This document shows positions 47,771 through 54,457 of a DNA stretch of 64,000 nt, in pieces. Numbering within the stretch: the stretch's first letter is position 1; each line of letters opens with the position of its first letter. Where the stretch lies: contig JADJXL010000001.1 in the NCBI GenBank assembly GCA_016715885.1, positions 248,001-312,000 of the forward strand, in the 5' to 3' direction. The DNA is from Polyangiaceae bacterium. Its GTDB lineage: Bacteria; Myxococcota_A; Polyangia; Polyangiales; Polyangiaceae. Made by a program: the position numbers and the translations under genes. Under the pieces are notes generated by a model. That model saw nothing but the letters and a program-made list of their open reading frames with translations. It did not search any database and had not been told where the DNA came from.

Positions 47771-48990
47771 GTGGACCTTTCGAACCGTTCGATCTTGCAG
47801 GGCTTCGGCTGCGAAACCGCATCATCAAAGCCGCCACCTTCGAGGGGATGACGCCGGGCGGGCGCGTCTCCGAGGCGCTCGTCAAGCATCACCGCGACAT
47901 CGCCAAAGGCGGCGTCGCCATGACCACCGTGGCCTATTGTGCGGTCGAGCCCGATGGGCGCACGTTCCGCGACCAGCTCTACATGCGCGACGACGTCGTG
48001 CCCGAATTGCGCAAGCTCACGGATGCCGTGCACCATGAAGGCGCGGCGGCGGCGCTTCAGCTCGGGCATTGCGGCTTTTTTTGCAACAATCACGATTTGT
48101 CTCGACGGCGACCGATCGGGCCTTCGCGTGCTATCAACAAACTCGGTGCTTTGAGTGGCCGGCCTTTTGCCGATGCAATGACGCGTGCGGACATCGAGCG
48201 GCTGACGTTGGACTTCGTGCGAGCCGCGCGCCTTGCCCGCGAAGCAGGCTTCGATGCGGTCGAGTTGCATCTTGGTCATGGCTATTTACTGAGCCAGTTT
48301 TTGAGTCCCAGCACCAATCGGCGTAACGACGAATATGGCGGATCGCTCGAAAATCGCGCCCGAATGCCGCTCGATGTCGTCACGCGCGTGCGCGACGCGC
48401 TTCCGCCGGCCATGCCCGTGCTTGCAAAGGTCAATCTTCGCGACGGCCACGCAGGCGGCCTCGAGATTGACGAAAGCGCCGAAGTCGCCAAATGGCTCGA
48501 AGCGCGTGGGGCATCGGCCTTGGTGCTCTCCGGTGGGTTCGTCAGTCGCGATGCATTTTATTTATTTCGCGGCGAGCGTCCGCTTCGTCAAATGATCGAA
48601 GTGGAAAAGAGCATTGCGCAGAAAGTGGCGCTCGCATTGTTCGGCCCTGCCGTCATACGCGCGCATCCATTCGAGCCCATGTATTTTTTGCCGCTCGCCC
48701 GCGTCATCCGGCGCGCCGTACGCATGCCGCTCGTGCTTTTGGGCGGCATTACGGCAATGGAGCACCTCGAAACGGCTCGGCGCGAAGGATTCGAGCTTGC
48801 CGCAATGGCGCGCGCGCTGATTCACGATCCGGGACTCGTTGCGCGCTATGCAGCGGGGCAATCGCAAGAGAGCGGTTGCATTCCGTGCAATCGTTGCGTC
48901 GCGGAAATGGATCGCGAGGGCGGCGTGCGTTGCGCGCGGGTACCCGAACAGCTCGAGGAGCGGGAGAGGTCGCTGCGGATGGTGCGGTGA
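47767..48990 (+). CDS. Old Yellow Enzyme-family NADH:flavin oxidoreductase
   Basis: A 407-residue FMN protein of the NADH:flavin oxidoreductase family. The N terminus FDLAGLRLRNRIIKAATFEG and the block LSPSTNRRNDEYGGSLENRAR are diagnostic. The C terminus has GCIPCNRCVAEM plus a Cys 11 residues later (C-x2-C-x2-C-x11-C), suggesting an iron-sulfur site as in 2,4-dienoyl-CoA reductase-like members. It probably reduces an enone or a similar compound after or before the SDR. Its last codons lie within a 30-bp sequence repeated at 49765-49794, past the toxin-antitoxin pair. Confidence 0.88.
   Translation: MSGPFEPFDLAGLRLRNRIIKAATFEGMTPGGRVSEALVKHHRDIAKGGVAMTTVAYCAVEPDGRTFRDQLYMRDDVVPELRKLTDAVHHEGAAAALQLGHCGFFCNNHDLSRRRPIGPSRAINKLGALSGRPFADAMTRADIERLTLDFVRAARLAREAGFDAVELHLGHGYLLSQFLSPSTNRRNDEYGGSLENRARMPLDVVTRVRDALPPAMPVLAKVNLRDGHAGGLEIDESAEVAKWLEARGASALVLSGGFVSRDAFYLFRGERPLRQMIEVEKSIAQKVALALFGPAVIRAHPFEPMYFLPLARVIRRAVRMPLVLLGGITAMEHLETARREGFELAAMARALIHDPGLVARYAAGQSQESGCIPCNRCVAEMDREGGVRCARVPEQLEERERSLRMVR
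48950..48979. repeat. 30-bp direct repeat, left copy
   Basis: Begins AGCTCGAGGAGCGGGAGAGG and ends CGCTGCGGA; identical at 49765-49794. The left copy lies in the last codons of the Old Yellow Enzyme gene (encoding LEERERSLR). The two copies enclose the toxin-antitoxin pair, as attachment sites or recombination scars would. Confidence 0.9.
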
Positions 48991-49075
48991 GGGGGGTAGT
49001 ACATGGTATTCGCGAAAATCGACGATGACAACGCGTGTCCGGTGCGGTACACTGGCTGGCGAGGAGGAGCGGACG

Positions 49076-49315
49076 ATGATGCAAGCAGTACGGGGGATCT
49101 ATCGAGGAGGAATCGTCGAGTTGTTGGAGAACCCGGAAGTCACGGAGGGCGCTGAAGTTGTTGTGACATTTCTCGGTGCTGTGGGTTCGTCGAGAACTGG
49201 TGCTCTCGAGACAGTGGAGACCGTGGAAGCGGGACAACTGCTCGAGGACTTTGAACCGATCGTACCTACGAAATCAATTCGACTGTCGGATTTGGTCTTG
49301 GAGGGGCGTGAGTGA
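49076..49315 (+). CDS. AF2212/DUF104-like antitoxin
   Basis: A 79-residue protein. ATG 49076 is preceded by GAGGAGGAGC at a good distance (ATG 49079 is also possible). It begins MMQAVRGIYRGGIVELLENP and continues EGAEVVVTFLG, a short beta-barrel-like pattern typical of AF2212-type antitoxins, with a C-terminal helix and tail TKSIRLSDLVLEGRE that would wrap the toxin. It overlaps the PIN toxin gene by GTGA. It should bind and block the PIN RNase and repress its own promoter. Confidence 0.8.
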   Translation: MMQAVRGIYRGGIVELLENPEVTEGAEVVVTFLGAVGSSRTGALETVETVEAGQLLEDFEPIVPTKSIRLSDLVLEGRE

Positions 49316-49737
49316 TTCGCTTTTTTGATACGAGCGCGCTGGTCAAGCGGTATGTGGATGAGCCTGGTTCCGCGATGGTGCGTTCGGCATTACGTGCGCA
49401 TTTGGTGTCTGTGGCGCGTGTGGCATTTGCGGAAGCTGCAGCGGCCGTTGCTCGCGCGGCCCGTCTGGGTGCAATCACCGACTCGCAGCGCGATGTCATT
49501 CTTGGGCGATTGCCTCACGACTTTACGAGGCTTTCCGTGATCGAAATGCGTCCTGCGCTGATCGCGCGTGTGTCGAGCCTCGTTACACGTCATCCATTAC
49601 GAGCTTACGACGCGATTCAACTTGCCTCGGCGCTGGCGTTACGCCAAGCCGAAGGGCCAGTGGAGCTATGGTGTGCCGATGGTGTTCTTCTGGAAGCCGC
49701 GATTGCCGAGGGGTTTCGCGTCGTCAAACCCGAATGA
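49312..49737 (+). CDS. PIN-domain (VapC-like) toxin
   Basis: A 141-residue PIN RNase. The GTG start at 49312 overlaps the antitoxin stop. The acidic residues of the active site are in IRFFDTSALVKRYVDE (Asp 6), the Glu of VAFAEAAAAVARA, and YDAIQLASAL near the C terminus with a following CADGVLLEAA. VapC toxins cut tRNA or rRNA. Together with the antitoxin it forms a type II toxin-antitoxin pair bounded by a perfect 30-bp direct repeat. Confidence 0.88.
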   Translation: MIRFFDTSALVKRYVDEPGSAMVRSALRAHLVSVARVAFAEAAAAVARAARLGAITDSQRDVILGRLPHDFTRLSVIEMRPALIARVSSLVTRHPLRAYDAIQLASALALRQAEGPVELWCADGVLLEAAIAEGFRVVKPE

Positions 49738-49764
49738 TGAACTTCTTGCTTTTCGGAAATCGCT

Positions 49765-49794
49765 AGCTCGAGGAGCGGGAGAGGTCGCTGCGGA
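49765..49794. repeat. 30-bp direct repeat, right copy
   Basis: Identical to 48950-48979. It lies 28 bases after the PIN toxin stop, outside any gene, and directly before the end of the convergent PfpI gene. The bases on either side differ from those around the left copy, so the repeat has sharp 30-bp limits. Confidence 0.9.
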
Positions 49795-49841
49795 AGGACA
49801 ACCGCTCGACGACTTCGAGGGTGGTCGAGCCTGACGCATTC

Positions 49842-50438
49842 TCACGATACGCGTCGCAACCGTGGCTCGGGACGCTCCTGCGCGGTCGGTTGAGCCGCCA
49901 TGGCGGGCTCGAGACGCGCCGGGACTCCGCGTTCGACTTGCCGCAAAATCGCATCGGAAAATGCGGGCAGATCACCCGGATTGCGCGATGTAATCAGGTT
50001 GCCGTCCTCGACCACCTCCCGATCGACCCAGCGAGCACCCGCATTCAACAAATCCGTCTTGATGGACGGCCACGACGTCATCGTACGCCCGTCCGCAATG
50101 TCCGCCTCGACCAGCATCCACCCCGCGTGACAAACGGCCGCGACTGGTTTTCCCTGATTGAATGCATCACGCACGAGACGCACCGCGCCCATGTTCGTGC
50201 GCAATTTATCCGGTGAGTAACCGCCCGGAATGACGACGGCATCAAAGTCGTCCGCGCTCACGTCGCCCGCTGCCCGCTCCGTCGTCAGCTCCTCCTTCCC
50301 CCGCTTGCCAACCAGCCTCTTGCCCGCCTCCAGGCCCACGATGACCGCTTCGTGCCCAGCGCTTTGCACGCGATCATAGGGTACTCGAAATTCCGAATCT
50401 TCAAACATCTCATCCATCAGAAATGCAACACGTGCCAT
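49842..50438 (-). CDS. DJ-1/PfpI-family protein
   Basis: A 198-residue protein of the PfpI/type 1 glutamine amidotransferase-like family. ATG 50438 has GGAGG 5 bases upstream; an upstream in-frame extension lacks such a site. The core is complete: VAFLMDEMFEDSEFRVPY at the start, DFDAVVIPGGYSPDKLR, and the nucleophile Cys in VAAVCHAGWMLVEAD with the adjacent His. Members are proteases, glyoxalases or deglycases under stress. The last 25 residues are a Pro/Arg-rich tail absent from most relatives. Confidence 0.88.
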   Translation of the reverse strand: MARVAFLMDEMFEDSEFRVPYDRVQSAGHEAVIVGLEAGKRLVGKRGKEELTTERAAGDVSADDFDAVVIPGGYSPDKLRTNMGAVRLVRDAFNQGKPVAAVCHAGWMLVEADIADGRTMTSWPSIKTDLLNAGARWVDREVVEDGNLITSRNPGDLPAFSDAILRQVERGVPARLEPAMAAQPTAQERPEPRLRRVS

Positions 50439-50576
50439 ACCAACCTCCGTGAGGGAGGCTGGAGCCATGACGCGTGACCGCAAGGATGCTCGTGTACGCG
50501 TCCCCACTGCGTCCCATGCATCCCGCGCCGAACTCGACCGCCCGTTTTGTCTCCACTTTTTCCTTGCACTCCTTCA

Positions 50577-50604
50577 ACTACCTTGGTAGTACTATCCGAG
50601 TAGT
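50577..50604. promoter_or_regulatory. two tandem dyads, probable BlaI-type operator
   Basis: ACTACCTTGGTAGT (50577-50590) is a perfect palindrome of 6-bp arms. It is followed directly by ACTATCCGAGTAGT (50591-50604), an imperfect copy. BlaI/MecI regulators bind ACTAC...GTAGT-like dyads as dimers, and the BlaI-family gene starts 45 bases downstream, so autoregulation is likely. Confidence 0.7.
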
Positions 50605-50648
50605 TCTTTGGCGGCGGAGACGACGACGAAGGAGGAGGGACGTAGGGG

Positions 50649-51029
50649 ATGACGCACCTTGGCGACTTGCAGCTCGCGATCATGCGAGTGCTTTGGGAGC
50701 TGGGCGAGGCGACGGTGACCGACGTGCACCAGGCATTGCTCGATGAGCGAGGTTTGGCGCCGACCACCATTGCCACGATGCTCAAGAAGATGGAGGACAA
50801 GGGGGTGGTCGAGCACCGTGCGGAGGGCCGGAAATTCATTTATCGGCCGACGGTGAGCGAGGATCAGGTCACGCGCGGCATGGTGTCGGATTTGACCGAG
50901 CGGCTTTTTGGGGGCAACCCCGTGGCGCTCGTTTCGCACTTGATTGCGCGTCACGAGATTCGCCCGGATGAGCTCTCCGAGCTCGAGCGAATGATAAACG
51001 CCGCGAAAAAGCAGGAGGCGAAGCGATGA
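50649..51029 (+). CDS. BlaI/MecI-family repressor
   Basis: A 126-residue winged-helix repressor. The N-terminal DNA-binding domain is clear: LGDLQLAIMRVLWELGEATV, then RGLAPTTIATMLKKMEDKGVV and EHRAEGRKFIYRP; the C-terminal helices form the dimer. In the classical system the partner M56 protease triggers its cleavage in response to beta-lactams. Here the gene overlaps the M56 gene by ATGA. The paired palindromes 45-72 bases upstream are its probable operator. The inducing signal is unknown. Confidence 0.92.
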   Translation: MTHLGDLQLAIMRVLWELGEATVTDVHQALLDERGLAPTTIATMLKKMEDKGVVEHRAEGRKFIYRPTVSEDQVTRGMVSDLTERLFGGNPVALVSHLIARHEIRPDELSELERMINAAKKQEAKR

Positions 51030-52771
51030 TGAGCGTATTCGGCTGGCTCGTCACGTACTTGATTCACAGCACGCTCCTCCTATCAGGCGCGTGGTTATGT
51101 GATCGATTCCTCTTGCGTGGGCGGCCGCATTGGCAGGAATTCGTCTGGCGCGTGGCCCTCGTCGGGGGCCTCGTGACGGCGACCGCGCAATCTGCGCTGC
51201 CATTGCGTCCTGTTGCAGGGACGTTGTCCCTCGAGCGGTTGAACGAGCAAACCTCGAATGCCCAACAGGCGGCTGGTCCCATTACGACCATCGTCATTCA
51301 ACGCGGCGGCGAACCGAGGACCGTGGTGATTTCGCGCGAGCCAGCGGCCTTTTTTCCGGTCGCAATGGCAACGTCGCCGCGTGTTTTTCCGTGGCAAACG
51401 GCGGCGCTTTCGGTGTGGGGCATGGGCGCTGTCGCTCTGCTTGGCGCGCTTGGTCTATCGTGGAGGTCGCTGCGCAGGCGCATCGAAGACCGGCGCAGGC
51501 TCGAGGGCGAGCCGATTGGCGACGTTCTTGCCGAGCTTGCGGCGCGAAAGCCCGTCGTGCGTGCGCCGCTCATCAGCGCGACGGACGAAGTGCCGGTTCC
51601 CATGGCGCTGGGGCTTCGGCGGCCCGAAATCCTCTTGCCCGAGCGTGTTGCATTGGAGCTATCCGTAAAGGCGCAGGAGAGCGTCTTGGCGCACGAGCTT
51701 GGGCACATCGTGCGGCGCGATCCGCTTTATCGGTTGCTCGTCGCCGCGTTCGTCCGGGTATTTTTCTTCCAGCCGCTGAACTTCGTCGCAGCTCGAAAGC
51801 TCGCGGCTGCGGCGGAGCAATTGGCGGACGATTGGGCTGCAGAACGCACGGCGAGGCCGCTCGATCTAGCCGAATGCCTAACAAAAGTGGCTCGCTGGGC
51901 AATGGTGTCCGCGCCGCCCTCCATGGTGCCTGCAATGGCACTTGGGACGAGCGAGCTGCGGCAGCGTGTGGAGAGGCTCGTGAAAGGAGAATGGTTGTCC
52001 ATGAGAACGAAACGAACCGTGTGGGCTTTACCGATAGCGTCGATTGTATTGACTGCGCTCTACTTGCTTGCTCCATGCGCGACCGGCGTGGCGGAAGCGA
52101 AAGACAAGCCCCCCAAGCCGCCGCCGATGCTTCGAACTGGGACGCATGTGCCGCCAGCGCCTCCCGCACCGCCTCCGCTACCAGGACGAGCGGCTGACGC
52201 GGACGTCGACGATGACGCCGACGAAGACCAGGACGAACAGTGCGAGGCCCAGCGGCATCCGCACGGGAAACACAAGCACTTCAAGGGTCGGCATTTTGGT
52301 GGGCGTTTCGCATCGCCTCCGCCGCATCCTCCAGCGCCGCATGCACCGCGTGCACCGCGTGCACCGCATGCACCGCATGCACCGCCAGCGCCGCATGCAC
52401 CGCCAGCGCCGCCTTCTCCGCCCATGTTCGACGCTGACGACTTCGACGTGTTCGTCATGCCGCCTTTGCCGCCCATGCCGCCCCCGCCGCCTCCGATGCC
52501 GAACTTCGATGGTTTGCGCGTGGATGTCGATGTCGATGTCGACATGGAAGAGCTGCACGAGCATCTTGCGGAGCTGCACGAGCAGATGAGCGAGCTACGC
52601 GCAAAGATTCGTCAGAAGACGATGAAGGCCGTGCAAAAGGAGATGAAGCAAGCTCGCAAGGAAGCCGAAAAGGCGCGCAAGCAGGCCCAGCGAGAGGCCG
52701 AGCGTGCCAGGCGTCGCGCGCAAAGGGAGCGCGACGCGAATGACGACGACGCGGACGACGACGAAGATTGA
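51026..52771 (+). CDS. M56 (BlaR1-like) membrane metalloprotease with unusual C terminus
   Basis: A 581-residue protein. Transmembrane helices lie near the N terminus, about 125-145 and about 340-360. The zinc site HELGH sits in SVLAHELGHIVRRDPLYRLL, followed by the family's ADDWAAERTARP. In BlaR1 the part after the last helix is a penicillin-binding sensor. Here it is a Pro/His/Asp-rich stretch (DADVDDDADEDQDEQCE, HPHGKHKHFKGRHFGG, repeated APHAPRAP) ending in a charged coiled coil (about 505-575). The sensor is thus something other than a beta-lactam binder; His/Asp clusters might bind metal. Translationally coupled to the BlaI-type gene. Confidence 0.88.
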   Translation: MMSVFGWLVTYLIHSTLLLSGAWLCDRFLLRGRPHWQEFVWRVALVGGLVTATAQSALPLRPVAGTLSLERLNEQTSNAQQAAGPITTIVIQRGGEPRTVVISREPAAFFPVAMATSPRVFPWQTAALSVWGMGAVALLGALGLSWRSLRRRIEDRRRLEGEPIGDVLAELAARKPVVRAPLISATDEVPVPMALGLRRPEILLPERVALELSVKAQESVLAHELGHIVRRDPLYRLLVAAFVRVFFFQPLNFVAARKLAAAAEQLADDWAAERTARPLDLAECLTKVARWAMVSAPPSMVPAMALGTSELRQRVERLVKGEWLSMRTKRTVWALPIASIVLTALYLLAPCATGVAEAKDKPPKPPPMLRTGTHVPPAPPAPPPLPGRAADADVDDDADEDQDEQCEAQRHPHGKHKHFKGRHFGGRFASPPPHPPAPHAPRAPRAPHAPHAPPAPHAPPAPPSPPMFDADDFDVFVMPPLPPMPPPPPPMPNFDGLRVDVDVDVDMEELHEHLAELHEQMSELRAKIRQKTMKAVQKEMKQARKEAEKARKQAQREAERARRRAQRERDANDDDADDDED

Positions 52772-52876
52772 AATCGTTTGCCCCAGGGCAATGCGCTGGA
52801 TGCGTCCCACGCTGCAGCCATCCAGACTTTCACAATCCCCTTGACCCACGCGCTCGCCCAGTGTTACTCGGGCGCA

Positions 52877-53644
52877 ATGAAAACACTCCGTTGGTGGGGT
52901 CCTGTCGCGAGTGTCGTGGTTGCGCTGGCCTTTGGCATCATACCGTATGGCGCGCTCACGTACTCGGGCAAGATTCCCATAGCATTACGTGACAATCCTT
53001 GGCCGATGGAGCTCGTTGCCATTGGCGCGACGGGTGCGGCCATCTTCCTGGCCGTTCGAGCGTATCGTGAAAAGCGGCTGCGCATACTGGCCACGGCGAC
53101 CGCTGCTTTGGCGACGTTTGCCACGGCAATCTTTCTCATGCTGGTTCACGTCGCGAGTTACGACCTTCCTGGTGCGCCGAAGGAGCTTGCCGTGGGCATG
53201 GTAGCGCCCGATTTCGTGCTCGCCGATGCAAAAGGTGAATCCGTTGCGCTCGCGTCGATGCGGGGCCAGCCCGTGCTCTTGGTCTTTCATCGCGGCGTAT
53301 GGTGACCCTTCTGCCGTTCGGAGCTTGCCGGTCTGGCGAGCAAGATGAAAGAGTTCGAGGCGAAGGGAATTCGAATTGTTGCGATCAGCAGTGACGAAAA
53401 GGAGGTTTTGGCCGAAGCGCAGCGCGACCTCGCATTGCCTTTCCCATTGCTTTCGGACGCTGACGAGCAAGTGATCAAGCGTTACGGATTGGTGCACGCG
53501 GGGGCAAACAATGGGCAGGACATCGCGCGTCCGGCGGAAATCTTGCTCGATGGTCAAGGTGTGATTCGTTGGGCGGTCTTTTCGGACAACCTGCGCGTTG
53601 CTCCTCGCCCGGAAGACGTGCTCGAAGCTGCCGCGAAGTGGTGA
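52877..53644 (+). CDS. membrane-anchored peroxiredoxin-like selenoprotein (Sec at TGA 53303)
   Basis: A 255-residue redox protein if TGA 53303-53305 is read as selenocysteine. Three transmembrane helices (about 8-28, 45-62, 70-92) anchor a thioredoxin-fold domain: GMVAPDFVLADAKGE, then PVLLVFHRGVW-U-PFCRSELAGL. In relatives this is the RGxWCPFC motif, so the in-frame TGA stands exactly where the peroxidatic Cys (TGC) should be; the resolving Cys is at 146. Downstream homology continues in the same frame (GIRIVAISSDEKEVLAEAQ, LPFPLLSDADEQVIKRYGL) to a TGA at 53642-53644. A hairpin with a GGTC loop follows the first TGA as in bacterial SECIS elements. It lies 105 bases after the M56 gene and may share its operon. 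Confidence 0.85.
53303..53341 (+). promoter_or_regulatory. Sec codon TGA and bacterial-SECIS-like hairpin
   Basis: After TGA (53303-53305) and 17 spacer bases, GCTTGCC (53323-53329) pairs with GGCGAGC (53335-53341), seven pairs including one T-G wobble. The loop GGTCT has G in its first two positions, like the GGUC loop of the E. coli fdhF element. The loop starts 25 bases after the TGA, within the range for bacterial SECIS elements, which must lie inside the coding sequence to recruit SelB. Confidence 0.75.
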
Positions 53645-53722
53645 GGTCGTGCGACTGCGACCAGCGGCATTACGAATGCATGGCCGCCCGACGTAGGCAC
53701 ATCGTACGCACACGAGGGCACC

Positions 53723-54040
53723 ATGGCGGAAAAGGAAGCGCAGCCGAATCCACTCGAGGGAGGCAAGGGTCGAATTGACGAGGTCGACCAGTCAAAAGGG
53801 ATTTTCCCGCCGGGCAGACCGCATCCGCCGGGTGCGGAAGAGCGGACTCCTGGTTCGTTCGGCGGTGGGCCGTATGAAGAGTCGGGGCGTGGTGGCATCG
53901 AGCTGGGTGGGCCGTCGGGTCCAGGGGCGCCGGTGGGCGAGCCCATTCAGCAGCCGCTGCCGAACGTCAACGTGGATGCCGAGCAGCGCGCTGAGCCGAA
54001 GGAGCCGGCCGGGGCGCTGCCGCCACACGAGCGGAAGTAG
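53723..54040 (+). CDS. small disordered hypothetical protein
   Basis: A 105-residue protein made largely of Pro, Gly, Glu and Gln (MAEKEAQPNPLEGGKGRIDE, GIELGGPSGPGAPVGEPIQQ). It has no hydrophobic core or signal and is probably intrinsically disordered. No family is recognised. It starts 78 bases after the selenoprotein gene on the same strand and might be a stress-type protein, but there is no direct evidence. Confidence 0.5.
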   Translation: MAEKEAQPNPLEGGKGRIDEVDQSKGIFPPGRPHPPGAEERTPGSFGGGPYEESGRGGIELGGPSGPGAPVGEPIQQPLPNVNVDAEQRAEPKEPAGALPPHERK

Positions 54041-54082
54041 CAATTACCGTGCCCAGTAGGCGATCCTTTCGAAGAAATCGTC

Positions 54083-54183
54083 AACTGCGCGCGCGCAGGT
54101 GTCGTTCAGGTCACGCGCCACGGCAACTGCGCGTGCGCAGTTGCTGAACGTGCATGCGGTTGCTTTCACTGCGCGCGCGCAGT
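54083..54183. repeat. three ACTGCGC-type palindromes at about 40-bp spacing
   Basis: AACTGCGCGCGCGCAGGT lies near 54083. GCAACTGCGC-GT-GCGCAGTTGC (54123-54144) is a perfect 10-bp-arm palindrome. ACTGCGCGCGCGCAGT (54168-54183) is perfect over 16 bp. All share ACTGCGC/GCGCAGT arms. The gap 54041-54457 has no clear gene; the array lies upstream of the AAA/nuclease gene and could be operator sites. Confidence 0.7.
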
Positions 54184-54457
54184 CGCGGTTTGGGCGATGT
54201 TCGAGGGCCGCTGCGGAGGCGCAGAAGGTCAACGGGTGACGCACGAGGGCACCTGTGAGCGCGCAGTTCGCGCCTCACCCCCCGACGCCCTTTCCCCGTC
54301 GCACCTCACCCCCCGACCCGGGTTGAGGCGGGTGAGGAGTGAGAGCGTGGCAATGGATTGGTTCGTCCCGATAGAACGATTTTCCTCGTGTCATTCGATT
54401 GCGTTCGCGGTGCGCGCATGGTACTGTCGCGACGCTCGAGCACGAGAGGGCCGCGTC

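Noticed and set aside
53303..53305. Simple nonsense mutation or two separate genes in the peroxiredoxin
   Set aside because: The codon replaces the catalytic Cys exactly, the frame continues with family sequence, and a SECIS-like hairpin follows; a random stop would not be expected to meet all three.
54044..54244. Small minus-strand frame with repeated CARAV
   Set aside because: The peptide repeat only reflects the ACTGCGC palindromes; there is no signal for translation.
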